Positions 1-9,703 of a stretch of 64,000 nt of DNA are shown in pieces (position 1 is the stretch's first letter; each line of letters opens with the position of its first letter). Source of the stretch: Trichomonas vaginalis G3 (Eukaryota; Parabasalia; Trichomonadida; Trichomonadidae). Location: positions 23,531,585 through 23,595,584 of the forward strand of contig NC_067205.1 in assembly GCF_026262505.1 (NCBI RefSeq). Reading direction: 5' to 3'. A program made the translations under genes and the position numbers. Below the pieces are notes generated by a model. That model ran no database searches and was not told the DNA's origin. It was given only the letters and a program-made list of their open reading frames with translations.

Positions 1-1196
1 AACGCCCGGGTCCTTCAGACCAAAAATGATGCACAAGCTTTAATTTATGATTCATTAGTTAAACCACATTCAGCCCAACTTTTAAATGAAGATCAACTTT
101 TGGAATTCATCCTTCAACATAAACTCGAAGCAGGAAAGTATATCAAACCTTTATATACAGTATATTTAAAACAAATGAATAGAATACATCCGGAATTAAT
201 GAAGGAGGGAATGAATTCCAAAACTTCATCATCCAAAATCAAAGCAGATAAAATTAAACCACTTGCAACACCAAAACCTCCAGCAGTAGTACCTCCTCCA
301 GCAGTAGTACCTCCTCCTTCAGTTAATCCTTCATCATTCACTTTATTATATCCATTTCAAACATTAAAGAAACAAAAAGATTTTAAAAAGGGTTTCAAGA
401 TATTAAATAAACCAACTGACCCGAAAATTCAACCGTTAAAGGAAAAATTTGGTCGCCCTTCATTTGCACCATATCCATATTCATACGAAATCGATCATTT
501 AGAATATTCAAAAGGAAACGTTACTTATTTATTTGCCATTAACATTAACACAGATATTTATATTGCATTCCGGTGAAAGGGAAAACAGAACAGGAAACAA
601 GAAGAGCTATTCAATACTTACTAGATCATGAAAGAGTAGATAATATCAGGGGTGATAGTGATAAAGGATTTCAGGCAGCTATGGCTCATTATTTCCCACA
701 AATTAATTTTTACTTTTCATCCTCTCCATATACGTTTCATAATAAAATAGTTGATGCGGTAATGAGAACTCTTAGAGATGCGTTAGGGGTTAACGGTCAG
801 ATATACTGGGATGGAAATCATGACTCCATCATACAGCAGTTAGTATATTATTATAATAATAATACATGGCATAGAACTATAAACATGAAACCGGTGGAAA
901 TGAAAAATGATATTTCAAAAGAATGGGAATATATTAGAAAGCAAATGGAAAGGTTGAATGATGTTAAACGTGAACAAATTAATTCGGGGCTCATGAATTT
1001 TAAACAAGGGGATAAAGTTTTGATTCATCTCGATTATGGAAAAACTGATAAATCAATGACAAAAAGAAGACGAAGATTTGACACAATAGCTGAATTTGTT
1101 AGATATATTAACGGTAATGTATTAGTTGAAGTTGACAATAAATTAATAGAAATTCCGATTTATTTTATTACTCCATTATATTTAAATAATATTTAA
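1..1196 (+). pseudogene. Maverick retrovirus-like integrase, broken, runs off the left edge
   Basis: The reading frame is already open at base 1, so the gene starts outside the window. The product is a retrovirus-type integrase (rve/DDE fold) as carried by Mavericks, which inserts the element into host DNA. The sequence shows a proline-rich linker made of repeated AVVPPP units, a core beginning near the residues YEIDHLEY, a second acidic motif GDSDKGF, and a downstream helix with VDAVMRTLRD. The C-terminal part, KQGDKVLIHLD onward, resembles the small beta-barrel or chromo-like tail of these integrases. The gene is broken, with about one break. The element 2 integrase has the same order of motifs. 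Confidence 0.8.
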
Positions 1197-1216
1197 TTTT
1201 TTTTATTTCGTAAGAA

Positions 1217-1477
1217 ATGAGTGACAACGAAGCAGCAAGAGTCCAGACGATGAATATAAAAAGAAACTAAACAGAATTAAATCAAAAATATGCTATTACA
1301 AAAAGAAGCCGCAATGTGGTGGGTTGAAAACGATAAAGAAATAATCGAAAAATTAGAAACTTACGTTCAATCCTTAAACTGAGTGAAGCAAAAATAAAAG
1401 AATTTAATAGAATAAATAAATTGATTGGAAGAGATGAATTTAATAAAGATGAATTTTTAAACTCAATCCAAAATTAA
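1217..1477 (+). pseudogene. Small coding remnant downstream of the integrase
   Basis: Short stretches with protein-like composition (lysine- and glutamate-rich, e.g. EIIEKLETYVQSLN) follow the integrase on the same strand, after an ATG preceded by a T-rich leader. They look like the remains of one small helical protein, with one or two breaks. I do not recognise the family. Its end overlaps the end of the opposite-strand small gene at 1474-1638 by four bases, the tail-to-tail packing typical of these elements. Confidence 0.35.
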
Positions 1478-1638
1478 TTTTTATTTTTCTTTGACAACAT
1501 CTCTCTTTCCATCATTACTGCATAACCACATTTTCTCAGTTTTAGTGGTTTGTTATTTTTAGCAAGTTCTCGCAGCATTTTTATCGTTTCCTCCCTTGTT
1601 ATGATTCGTGGTAAATTTTGAGCTTGCGGGGTATTCAT
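1474..1638 (-). CDS. Small hypothetical protein, 54 aa
   Basis: An ATG at 1638 opens a 54-codon frame, starting MNTPQAQNLPRIITREETIK and ending in TAA at 1474. The product is basic and probably helical in the middle (KMLRELAKNN). The upstream leader, read on the minus strand, is T-rich with TTTTATTTTTATATAA just before the ATG, as for other Maverick genes here. Compact placement and an intact frame support a real gene, but I recognise no domain. It could be a small regulator or virion peptide; this is a guess. Confidence 0.4.
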   Translation of the reverse strand: MNTPQAQNLPRIITREETIKMLRELAKNNKPLKLRKCGYAVMMEREMLSKKNKN

Positions 1639-1675
1639 TTATATAAAAATAAAATTTTGTTATCAGTTATTTTAT

Positions 1676-1880
1676 CGTTAATGGTTTTCAGGTTATTCAA
1701 TAATTAATTCAAATCATAACACCATGTTACCATGTGCTCCCAGGTCATTCAACTTCTCTGAAAAAATGAGACAACATGACATTTTGACAACAACATGGAA
1801 AATGATTTGTCATGACTTCATCGTAATGAGTGTAAATGACCCAAAAATAATGTTTAGGTGAAGAAGTGAGATCTCACCTC
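1676..1880 (-). repeat. Mosaic repeat module shared with the 54-64 kb satellite
   Basis: Read on the minus strand, this holds in order the GAGGTGAGATCTCAC palindrome, TTCACCTAAACATT, the ATTTTTGGGTCATTTACACT block, TGTTGTTGTCAAAATGTCAT, TTTTTTCAGAGAAGTT, a GGTAGC/GGTAAC-type core, and ATTAATTATTGAAT. Each block recurs in the same style at 57220-57390 and 61130-61310 in the satellite. The module runs directly into the tail of the KilA-N fragment at 1854-2042. It therefore links a Maverick cargo gene physically with satellite sequence. Confidence 0.75.
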
Positions 1881-2042
1881 TTGCTTTGTAGAACGAAGAG
1901 CATTCATTATACTTTGCATTTGGTACATGTCATCTTTGACCGAACGAATGAGACGTAACTGTTTGTTATATTGTATGTATTCGTATTCTTCATTTATGGC
2001 TTCATGAACGATATTAGTTGTTGTGTTCTCTGATGTTGACAT
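1854..2042 (-). pseudogene. KilA-N gene fragment with repeat-derived tail
   Basis: The N-terminal part (MSTSENTTTNIVHEAINEEY onward, through RSTKQ) is nearly identical to the start of the KilA-N gene at 27689-28459 in element 2. The last few residues are encoded by the AGATCT-centred palindrome of the satellite family, not by KilA-N sequence. The fragment is therefore a broken copy fused to repeat DNA. Its leader carries the conserved GTATGTAAAGACAGTAATG block seen before three other KilA-N genes here. It probably has no function now. Confidence 0.7.
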
Positions 2043-2115
2043 TACTGTCTTTACATACAAAATAAATAAAACTAACTTTATTTTCTGACTTTCACAAAAG
2101 ACAAAAATAAACGCT

Positions 2116-2727
2116 TTACATGTATTTTTCAGCAACTTCGTCAAATAATTTTATAGCTTTATCTATCTCATCTACTTCAAACGTTTCTTTACCTTTCGTG
2201 GGAGCACCATACATTTTCTCAAAAACTTCAAGCAGTTCTGTTTCAGCAGCTCTCATATCATTAACAAACACAACCTTGACTCTATTGACTGTACTGTCAT
2301 ATCTTTGAGTTATATTATATGTCCTTCCTATCTTATATCTTTTTGTGTTGAAGTCCTTCGGTTTCTGAACGATGTAAAGTAAGCCTTCACTGCAACGTTC
2401 CATATCGAATGAACCATATGTTATGAAGTTATATCCAACAACTGGGTCTAACCATAACAAAACTATTGGTATAAGACTTTTGTCTATAAGATATGCTCTT
2501 GTTCCATGAAATGTTACTGATATCATAAGCTCAGGATTTCTTGTCAAAATTTTCTGAGTAGAAGCAATTCTAACCCAGTCCTTTGTTTTCTTTTCAGATG
2601 GAGATATAATGTCTGACAAAGAATATTTGTTGTATTTCTTTGAGTATCTTACGTTTAAATCACCTATTCTAACCACTTTGGTGTCATCGTCTATCTTTCT
2701 AACTGTTTCAAACTCAATGTTTGTCAT
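2116..2727 (-). CDS. KilA-N domain protein with C-terminal GIY-YIG-like (T5orf172/MUG113) domain
   Basis: 203 residues from the ATG at 2727, chosen because the conserved leader GTATGTAAAGACAGTAATG ends there. Residues 1-110 look like a KilA-N DNA-binding fold (NVRYSKKYNKYSLSDII, then GTRAYLIDKSLIP and LLWLDPVVGYNF). Residues 115-200 fit a T5orf172/MUG113 type GIY-YIG domain: LLYIVQKP, then YKIGRTYNITQRYDS and AETELLEVFEKMYGA. KilA-N plus GIY-YIG proteins are common in large DNA viruses and phages; a role in DNA binding and nicking is inferred from the family. The copy at 26986-27600 in element 2 differs at about 20 residues by eye, although the capsids of the two elements are unrelated at this level. 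It sits between a KilA-N fragment and the 119-bp array. Confidence 0.8.
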   Translation of the reverse strand: MTNIEFETVRKIDDDTKVVRIGDLNVRYSKKYNKYSLSDIISPSEKKTKDWVRIASTQKILTRNPELMISVTFHGTRAYLIDKSLIPIVLLWLDPVVGYNFITYGSFDMERCSEGLLYIVQKPKDFNTKRYKIGRTYNITQRYDSTVNRVKVVFVNDMRAAETELLEVFEKMYGAPTKGKETFEVDEIDKAIKLFDEVAEKYM

Positions 2728-2811
2728 TACTGTCTTTACATACAAGATAAAAAAGATATAAAAATAAAATTAGCGTTATTTTTCTAACTAATGAATTATT
2801 TTTGAAGAACT

Positions 2812-5140
2812 GATAAGGTCACCAGGTCAGGTCACCAGGTAATTTAACTTTTCTGAAAAAATGTGACAACATGACATTTTGACAACAACATAGGAGGATG
2901 GCATTTATTCATTATTTTTGAAGAACTGATAGGGTCACCAGGTCACCAGGTCACCAGGTAATTTAACTTTTCTGAAAAAATGTGACAACATGACATTTTG
3001 ACAACAACATAGGAGGATGGCATTTATTCATTATTTTTGAAGAACTGATAAGGTCACCAGGTCACCAGGTCACCAGGTAATTTAACTTTTCTGAAAAAAT
3101 GTGACAACATGACATTTTGACAACAACATAGGAGGATGGCATTTATTCATTATTTTTGAAGAACTGATAAGGTCACCAGGTCACCAGGTCACCAGGTAAT
3201 TTAACTTTTCTGAAAAAATGTGACAACATGACATTTTGACAACAACATAGGAGGATGGCATTTATTCATTATTTTTGAAGAACTGATAGGGTCACCAGGT
3301 CACCAGGTCACCAGGTAATTTAACTTTTCTGAAAAAATGTGACAACATGACATTTTGACAACAACATAGGAGGATGGCATTTATTCATTATTTTTGAAGA
3401 ACTGATAGGGTCACCAGGTCACCAGGTCACCAGGTAATTTAACTTTTCTGAAAAAATGTGACAACATGACATTTTGACAACAACATAGGAGGATGGCATT
3501 TATTCATTATTTTTGAAGAACTGATAGGGTCACCAGGTCACCAGGTCACCAGGTAATTTAACTTTTCTGAAAAAATGTGACAACATGACATTTTGACAAC
3601 AACATAGGAGGATGGCATTTATTCATTATTTTTGAAGAACTGATAGGGTCACCAGGTCACCAGGTAATTTAACTTTTCTGAAAAAATGTGACAACATGAC
3701 ATTTTGACAACAACATAGGAGGATGGCATTTATTCATTATTTTTGAAGAACTGATAGGGTCACCAGGTCACCAGGTCACCAGGTAATTTAACTTTTCTGA
3801 AAAATGTGACAACATGACATTTTGACAACAACATAGGAGGATGGCATTTATTCATTATTTTTGAAGAACTGATAGGGTCACCAGGTCACCAGGTCACCAG
3901 GTAATTTAACTTTTCTGAAAAAATGTGACAACATGACATTTTGACAACAACATAGGAGGATGGCATTTATTCATTATTTTTGAAGAACTGATAGGGTCAC
4001 CAGGTCACCAGGTCACCAGGTAATTTAACTTTTCTGAAAAAATGTGACAACATGACATTTTGACAACAACATAGGAGGATGGCATTTATTCATTATTTTT
4101 GAAGAACTGATAGGGTCACCAGGTCACCAGGTCACCAGGTAATTTAACTTTTCTGAAAAAATGTGACAACATGACATTTTGACAACAACATAGGAGGATG
4201 GCATTTATTCATTATTTTTGAAGAACTGATAGGGTCACCAGGTCACCAGGTCACCAGGTAATTTAACTTTTCTGAAAAAATGTGACAACATGACATTTTG
4301 ACAACAACATAGGAGGATGGCATTTATTCATTATTTTTGAAGAACTGATAGGGTCACCAGGTCACCAGGTCACCAGGTAATTTAACTTTTCTGAAAAAAT
4401 GTGACAACATGACATTTTTGACAACAACATAGGAGGATGGCATTTATTCATTATTTTTGAAGAACTGATAGGGTCACCAGGTCACCAGGTCACCAGGTAA
4501 TTTAACTTTTCTGAAAAAATGTGACAACATGACATTTTGACAACAACATAGGAGGATGGCATTTATTCATTATTTTTGAAGAACTGATAGGGTCACCAGG
4601 TCACCAGGTCACCAGGTAATTTAACTTTTCTGAAAAAATGTGACAACATGACATTTTGACAACAACATAGGGGATGGCATTTATTCATTATTTTTGAAGA
4701 ACTGATAGGGTCACCAGGTCACCAGGTCACCAGGTAATTTAACTTTTCTGAAAAAATGTGACAACATGACATTTTGACAACAACATAGGAGGATGGCATT
4801 TATTCATTATTTTTGAAGAACTGATAGGGTCACCAGGTCACCAGGTCACCAGGTAATTTAACTTTTCTGAAAAAATGTGACAACATGACATTTTGACAAC
4901 AACATAGGAGGATGGCATTTATTCATTATTTTTGAAGAACTGATAAGGTCACCAGGTCACCAGGTCACCAGGTAATTTAACTTTTCTGAAAAAATGTGAC
5001 AACATGACATTTTGACAACAACATAGGAGGATGGCATTTATTCATTATTTTTGAAGAACTGATAGGGTCACCAGGTCACCAGGTCACCAGGTAATTTAAC
5101 TTTTCTGAAAAAATGTGACAACATGACATTTTGACAACAG
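2812..5140. repeat. Tandem array of about 20 units of 119 bp
   Basis: The unit holds a run of GGTCACCA (period 8, two or three copies per unit), then GTAATTTAACTTTTCTGAAA, TGTGACAACATGACATTTTG, ACAACAACATAGGAGGATGG and CATTTATTCATTATTTTTGA. Units are almost identical; the differences are mainly single-base slips, the number of GGTCACCA copies, and AGGG versus AAGG. Such homogeneity implies recent expansion or gene conversion. The unit is the reverse complement of the TGTTGTTGTCAAAATGTCAT module found at 26480-26580 in element 2 and in the 57-62 kb satellite. The array lies within element 1, between the GIY-YIG gene and the primase-like fragment. No coding frame runs through it. Confidence 0.97.
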
Positions 5141-5211
5141 GGATGAAATTTGATGTAGTCCAAAAATAAAGTTAGTTTTAAAATTATTTTTTATTTTTTA
5201 TTCCTATATAA

Positions 5212-5475
5212 ATGACAGCAACAAACAACAACAGCAACTATATCGTTTCTGATGAAAAAGTTGATTCATTAGTTGAGGAATTAGTTGAGGAATTAGTTAT
5301 GGCAGAAACTAAAACCCTCAACGAAAGAATTGGTGAAAACAAGATTGATTTACATAACTACCTCAAATATGATGGAGGAAGAGGAAGGAAAACTGGTATG
5401 GCTTTATTAGTAAATAAAATTTCGAATTTAACGATTATAGATGTTGATATCAATAAATCGTACAATGTGGACTAA
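5212..5475 (+). pseudogene. Primase-like N-terminal fragment
   Basis: 87 residues. The end of the frame, [20 protein letters not shown], resembles the first motif (hydrophobic strand then DxD) of archaeo-eukaryotic or bifunctional primase-polymerases that head D5-type primase-helicases. The preceding part, DLHNYLKYDGGRGRKTG, fits that context. What remains is far shorter than any such enzyme, so I treat it as a fossil fragment. The leader TTTATTCCTATATAA before the ATG matches other Maverick start regions. The DxD match is seen; the family call is inference. Confidence 0.45.
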
Positions 5476-5577
5476 TTCTTTCATTCCGTCTGGAACTTTC
5501 ATAGTTCTATTATATGCACCCTTTTTGTTTGTTCCTTGTTTTAATGGAACCTGTAGAAGATTTGCAATTTCTGTCAT
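5428..5577 (-). CDS. Small hypothetical protein, 49 aa
   Basis: The frame opens at the ATG at 5577 ([20 protein letters not shown]) and ends at TAA at 5428. It overlaps the opposite-strand primase-like fragment tail-to-tail. Composition is protein-like, with a basic middle, but no domain is recognised. It may be the remnant of a longer gene. It lies just downstream, on the same strand, of the packaging ATPase gene. Confidence 0.3.
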   Translation of the reverse strand: MTEIANLLQVPLKQGTNKKGAYNRTMKVPDGMKELVHIVRFIDINIYNR

Positions 5578-5618
5578 GTTTAATTATAAATAAAAAATAA
5601 AAATTAATTATAAAAAAG

Positions 5619-6422
5619 TTATTCGAATTTAATGGAACCTTTATTTAAATCAACTATTATTTTTCCATGTTCTCCTAATTGTTGATATTGTGTGTAAAGT
5701 TCATTAATGCTCATTGGTAAATTCACTTGATAAAGCATAACGTTCAACTGTTGACGACTAAAACCACTGAAAATGAAAAGGGTGGACAGGTTTGATTTAA
5801 TGTTTGTGCTTAATGCTTTAAAGTATTGAACAGCCATAAAGAATGAACATTGAATATGTCGACATTGAGTTAATAATTGATTAAAATATGATTTCTCATT
5901 AGTTATTAGTTTTGATTTCACGGCATCATCTAGAAAAATTAGTGAATGCAAAAATTCTTTATCAAAATTTGAAATAGAAAGTGTTTCAAATAATTCATCC
6001 CGTTGTTTATCAATAATTTTATCCTCTAATCCTTGCTTCTTGATTGTATTATATAATTCTTTATACATTAAAAAGTTTTTTAAATAATCTTCTGCTTCTT
6101 CTTGTGATAAATAAATAATTGGAATTTTGATTAAATGCTTTAAAGATTCAAATGTATCATCTGAAGGTGAACCTGAACGGTTGATATAAATTAACACATG
6201 TGAATAGGGGGAAGTGTTAGCAATAATGATAATTTGTTTTAATATCGTTAATGTTTTACCTTTATTTTGTTTACCAATTGCTGCAGTGATTGAATTTAAG
6301 TAACATTCAGAATATGGAATTTTCATTAATTTTTCCTTAGATAGAGCATTTCTATTATCACTCAATGCTTCATTAATCATATCATCTACGTATGTATTAT
6401 ATACTCCTGCTAATTCTTTCAT
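5619..6422 (-). CDS. Packaging ATPase, A32/FtsK-HerA type (Maverick)
   Basis: 267 residues with an ATG at 6422. A Walker A-type loop, AAIGKQNKGKT, follows a beta-strand near residue 50. A Walker B-type strand, LHSLIFLDDA, lies near residue 163, and a following strand QCSFFMAVQYF fits the sensor strand of A32-like genome packaging ATPases. Mavericks carry this enzyme to pump DNA into capsids. The P-loop departs from the simple GxxGxGKT form. The gene lies directly downstream of the capsid gene on the same strand, the usual pairing in these elements. It appears intact in frame, and leaders before the ATG are T/A rich. Confidence 0.7.
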   Translation of the reverse strand: MKELAGVYNTYVDDMINEALSDNRNALSKEKLMKIPYSECYLNSITAAIGKQNKGKTLTILKQIIIIANTSPYSHVLIYINRSGSPSDDTFESLKHLIKIPIIYLSQEEAEDYLKNFLMYKELYNTIKKQGLEDKIIDKQRDELFETLSISNFDKEFLHSLIFLDDAVKSKLITNEKSYFNQLLTQCRHIQCSFFMAVQYFKALSTNIKSNLSTLFIFSGFSRQQLNVMLYQVNLPMSINELYTQYQQLGEHGKIIVDLNKGSIKFE

Positions 6423-6471
6423 AAGGGGTGGATGAATTTAAATCCATTTAATCAAAAATAAATTTATAATT

Positions 6472-8113
6472 TTAAACATTTCTATTCATCAATATTTCAT
6501 CATATGAACTTCTATACTGTGGTGGTGTACCTGTTGGATGATATTTCAAACCTTCATCCGGTGTCCATGTCCAATATGTAGTCCTAGTAAACCAAACCTG
6601 AGGAGGATTTGTCACCTTTGAACAGTAAGTGTCATTTTCACCCTGAATGATTGGATAAGCTTTCACTTGTACTGTAACTTGTGAGTTGAAAGTTTCTAAT
6701 CCATCAAAGAATATACCCGCTCCATCACGTTGAACTGGAATAGTGCATAAGAATGAAGTTTGGTCTTTCCATGTTCTAGCTAATGGCGTGCCATCATCTG
6801 CATTCAGTGGTCTAGTTAATGAGTCCTCGTATTCTTCTGTGCATTCATTCACTCCATCTAAATCAGAAGCTTGAAGCATACGTGTAAAGAATATGTCACC
6901 CACTGTGGTCATCGCTTGATCGGGGAAGTTTCTGGAATCTATAGTGACCTGAAGACCTCGAAGCATTGGATTTTCTAAAACCGTTCTTTGCATTGCATTC
7001 TTCGGAAATGTTAACAACAACATCTGTAACATTATGAAGAGCGTATGAGAAATCTGAGTTAATACCTTCAGGAGTGATGCAACCTCCATTTAGTGAACGA
7101 ACGTCAATATGTTGAGCTGGAATCATGAATGGATCTTCCTTACTAAATAAACGTGGTATTGCTTTAACTGATTCTTCAATTAAACCGTATCCTGGTGTAA
7201 TACATTTATCCTCTAAAACTTCCATCTTTGTGCATGAAATAATAACGTCCTCAACTGTTGCGTCAGCAGATGTAGCGGCTAAGCTTGTAATTAATTTGGT
7301 AGGAAGTCCGATTTGTTGGAATTTGCGATCATATTTATAAACATGATTCATAATCTTTTCATAATTTTCATCAGTTATCTTTTCATAAACGTAATTTTGT
7401 AAATCAGCAACTCTTAACGGGTCAACCTGACAAAATACTAAAGTATCCCTGAAAACATAATATTTAAGAATGATATCACCAAATGATTTAGGATAATCAT
7501 CGAACGCCTGAAATGCTAACAAATCATTTACCGGAATAATCATATCAAAAGTGACATCAACTTCTTCATTTGCTTTCTTGAAAACTTCTGAAGGGTCAAT
7601 ATATTTTCCACATACTGAGTTATCATATTTTTGAACATTATTATATAACGAATGAACAAACTTTTTAACTTTCCTTTCTGATTTCGGTTTATATGTTGCA
7701 AATGCGAAAGATTCACGGGCGCAATCCATCTGAAGATAACCGGCATCACCTCTTTCGGTTTCTACTTCTAATTGTTTAAAGCTTTGATTTGATGATTTGT
7801 AACCAACGAATAAACGCATGCATTTAAAAGCGACATCACATGTGAAAGCTTTATTTGAAACTAGAGTTGCTTTAACTTTGCGTTTAATATATGTGTCACC
7901 TAATTGGTTCACATCATGAGCTGGATTTGTAATTCTTAAATGAGTTTGTTTATCATCAAAATATGGAGTATCAGAGTCATAGCATGAACTTTCAAGTTCT
8001 CTATAATATCTTCTACCGTCATTCTTTGCAAATATTTCATTTATCTTTTCGAATGAATGAAATACATTTCCATTAATTGGTTTGGTGTTTGGCACCAAAT
8101 AGTTAGTCGTCAT
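6472..8113 (-). pseudogene. Maverick major capsid protein (double jelly-roll type), broken
   Basis: A long minus-strand gene starting at the ATG at 8113 (MTTNYLVPNTKPINGN). It is rich in beta-strand-like segments such as KRKVKATLVSN, VDVTFDMIIPVNDLLAF and IILKYYVFRDTLVFCQVDP. Together with its place beside the packaging ATPase, this fits the double jelly-roll capsid protein of Mavericks. The downstream portion (LDGVNECTEEYEDSLTRPLN, VQVKAYPIIQGENDTY) belongs to the same gene region in another frame. The gene is broken, with about one break. The family assignment rests on context and composition, since I cannot run a profile search. Confidence 0.6.
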
Positions 8114-8182
8114 TTATTAATAAATAAAAAATCAAAATTAAAAGATGAAAATGAATTTTTAATTTTAATGAAATAATCAACT

Positions 8183-8398
8183 ATGGCTGCAGGATTCTTT
8201 AAAAAATTATGGGATAAAGTAAAAAGAGGAGCGAGTAAAGTTTGGGAAACAATGAAGAAAGGAGCAAATTGGATATTTAAGAATAAAGAAGCAATTAGTG
8301 ACGTTGCTGAATCAATAACACCAAAAGCTGCCCCAATAAGAGAAATATTAAATAAAGGAGAAAAAGTTTATCAAAGACTTCAACCGATACTAAGATAA
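8183..8398 (+). CDS. Small amphipathic protein, 71 aa (pVI/lytic-peptide-like)
   Basis: The frame opens MAAGFFKKLWDKVKRGASKV. Residues 1-32 would form a strongly amphipathic basic helix of the kind found in membrane-disrupting virion peptides. The same first eleven residues, MAAGFFKKLWD, begin the opposite-strand gene at 8659, so the two probably share an origin. In Mavericks and adenoviruses such small basic proteins are minor capsid or membrane-lytic components; that role here is inferred. The two genes are convergent, their stops about 25 bp apart. Confidence 0.6.
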   Translation: MAAGFFKKLWDKVKRGASKVWETMKKGANWIFKNKEAISDVAESITPKAAPIREILNKGEKVYQRLQPILR

Positions 8399-8422
8399 AA
8401 ATAATATTTATTTATTTTTCCA

Positions 8423-8659
8423 CTATCTACCTCCTATTTTATTAAGTATTCCTTCAGCAATTCCACCAACTGCGTTACCTGCTTGTGCTCCCATCGCCGG
8501 ATTACCTGCTTTAGCACCTAATACTCCACCTATGATAGTTCCTGCCGTTTTCGCTACTGGTGCCAAAAAGTTTGCAATGGGTTTAATAATCTTTTGATGA
8601 ACCCAACCCGCAGCTTTCTTAATTCCATCCCATAATTTTTTAAAGAATCCTGCAGCCAT
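8423..8659 (-). CDS. Small amphipathic glycine/alanine-rich protein, 78 aa
   Basis: It starts MAAGFFKKLWDGIKKAAGWV, sharing the first eleven residues with the neighbour at 8183. The C-terminal half is a glycine/alanine-rich hydrophobic stretch (TAGTIIGGVLGAKAG and GNAVGGIAEGILNKI) that could insert into membranes, much like channel-forming or lytic peptides. A helical basic N-terminus plus a hydrophobic tail suggests a membrane-active virion protein. This is inference from composition. The leader TTAATATTAAATCAGAA precedes the ATG on the minus strand. Confidence 0.6.
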   Translation of the reverse strand: MAAGFFKKLWDGIKKAAGWVHQKIIKPIANFLAPVAKTAGTIIGGVLGAKAGNPAMGAQAGNAVGGIAEGILNKIGGR

Positions 8660-8725
8660 TTCTGATTTAATATTAATTAAAAAATATATTTCATCACTTA
8701 TATTCTAATTTTTATTTAATGATAA

Positions 8726-9094
8726 ATGAAACCGATTTTAAAAATAAATGAAACAGAGGAGGAAGAAATAAATGAAAGTGAAAATGTTCAACAAAAAATA
8801 AACGTTGTTAAACCAATTACTGAAATAAAAAACTTTTCATCTGTTGAAGAATTTAATGACTATTATGCTAACAATAAAAAATTATTTGAAGAATTGACAA
8901 CGTGTAAATTGAATAAAATGTTTAAAGTTGATGGATTCAAAATTTCAAAAATAAAAGGAGTGGTTAGTTTGAAATCTATTCCTCAATCAAGAATCACCTC
9001 ATTAATGAAAATAGATGATTTAACAAAAAGAATAGAAATTATTGAAGAGCGAATAAATCAAATTATTGATTTCATAAATTCAAATAATCATTAG
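8726..9094 (+). CDS. Coiled-coil hypothetical protein, 122 aa
   Basis: It starts MKPILKINETEEEEINESEN, with an acidic N-terminus, and ends with a clear heptad-like helix (MKIDDLTKRIEIIEERINQI) around residues 93-115. This suggests oligomerisation through a C-terminal coiled coil. The family is not recognised. It is intact and sits next to the amphipathic genes at the right side of element 1. Element 2 has a gene with a similar C-terminal helix at 33379-33720, which could be a functional counterpart, but sequence similarity is not evident. Confidence 0.5.
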   Translation: MKPILKINETEEEEINESENVQQKINVVKPITEIKNFSSVEEFNDYYANNKKLFEELTTCKLNKMFKVDGFKISKIKGVVSLKSIPQSRITSLMKIDDLTKRIEIIEERINQIIDFINSNNH

Positions 9095-9106
9095 TTTCTT
9101 AAAGTT

Positions 9107-9319
9107 CTATGTTGAACTCATCAAATTCTTCTTCATCATTACCATTACTCTTTCAACTCTATCTTTTGATAGTCTTGCGTTTAATTTTTCGTAAGAAGTT
9201 TATTTTTTATTTCATTATGGTAGTGAATCTTTTACTCGTTTATGAGGTCTTTGATTATGACTCCATTGATTCCATTCAGGATTTAAACAATGTTTAATTA
9301 ATCGCGGAATATCTGACAT
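9107..9319 (-). pseudogene. Small coding remnant at the right side of element 1
   Basis: Protein-like stretches on the minus strand begin with MSDIPRLIKHCLNPEWNQWS and end in a basic helical part (YEKLNARLSKDRVERVM). They appear to be one small broken gene. The family is unknown. It is the last coding trace before the nested inverted repeats, so the element boundary probably lies just beyond. Confidence 0.35.
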
Positions 9320-9353
9320 CATCTATATATAGCTTCTTTTATTTCATTATGTT

Positions 9354-9690
9354 TGGGCTGAGTGTAAATGTCTTACAATTTTGAAAATTTTTTAAATCTT
9401 GATTTATTCAAAAACGTAAGAATAAAAACCGTAAGAATCATACATTTTTACTTCATATGTTAAAAAAAATGATACAAAATCGTTCAATATTGTATGAATT
9501 CTTACGTTTACAAAAAAGGTCACACACCCCGCTATATATACTACTAAGGATAAACCTCAAAATTTACGAATATAATGAGTGGGAATATAATGCTTATCTA
9601 TCATAAAACCATATGAAATATCAATTTTTGCTTTACGCCTAATTTTTGACGACAATTAGCAAAAAATGTTAAATGTTAACACTCAGTCCA
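9354..9690. repeat. Nested imperfect inverted repeats, possible MITE or element-1 end
   Basis: GGGCTGAGTGTAAATGTC at 9354 is mirrored by TTAACACTCAGTCC ending near 9690. Inside, CGTAAGAATCATACA at 9430 is mirrored by TGTATGAATTCTTACG at 9491. The two nested palindromes could fold into one long hairpin. The interval may be a small non-autonomous inverted-repeat element or part of the terminal region of element 1. No target duplication is obvious. Confidence 0.4.
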
Positions 9691-9703
9691 TTTGAATATG
9701 AAA

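Larger units (their letters stand above)
1..9319. mobile_element. Maverick/Polinton element 1, partial and broken
   Basis: Integrase, packaging ATPase and capsid-type genes lie together with small virion-like genes and KilA-N cargo, which is the gene set of Mavericks (Polintons), the large virus-like DNA elements abundant in trichomonads. The left end is outside the window, and I could not identify a right terminal repeat; the last recognisable gene remnant ends at 9319. No PolB is visible in this part. It is more AT-rich than element 2, and its capsid and ATPase are not obviously alignable with those of element 2, so it is a different lineage. It looks old or decayed, with at least five breaks spread over several genes. 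A 2.3 kb array of 119-bp repeats lies inside it. Confidence 0.85.

Noticed and set aside
2812-5140. CRISPR-like array
   Set aside because: The whole 119-bp unit is repeated; there are no unique spacers of constant length, and the context is a eukaryotic element.
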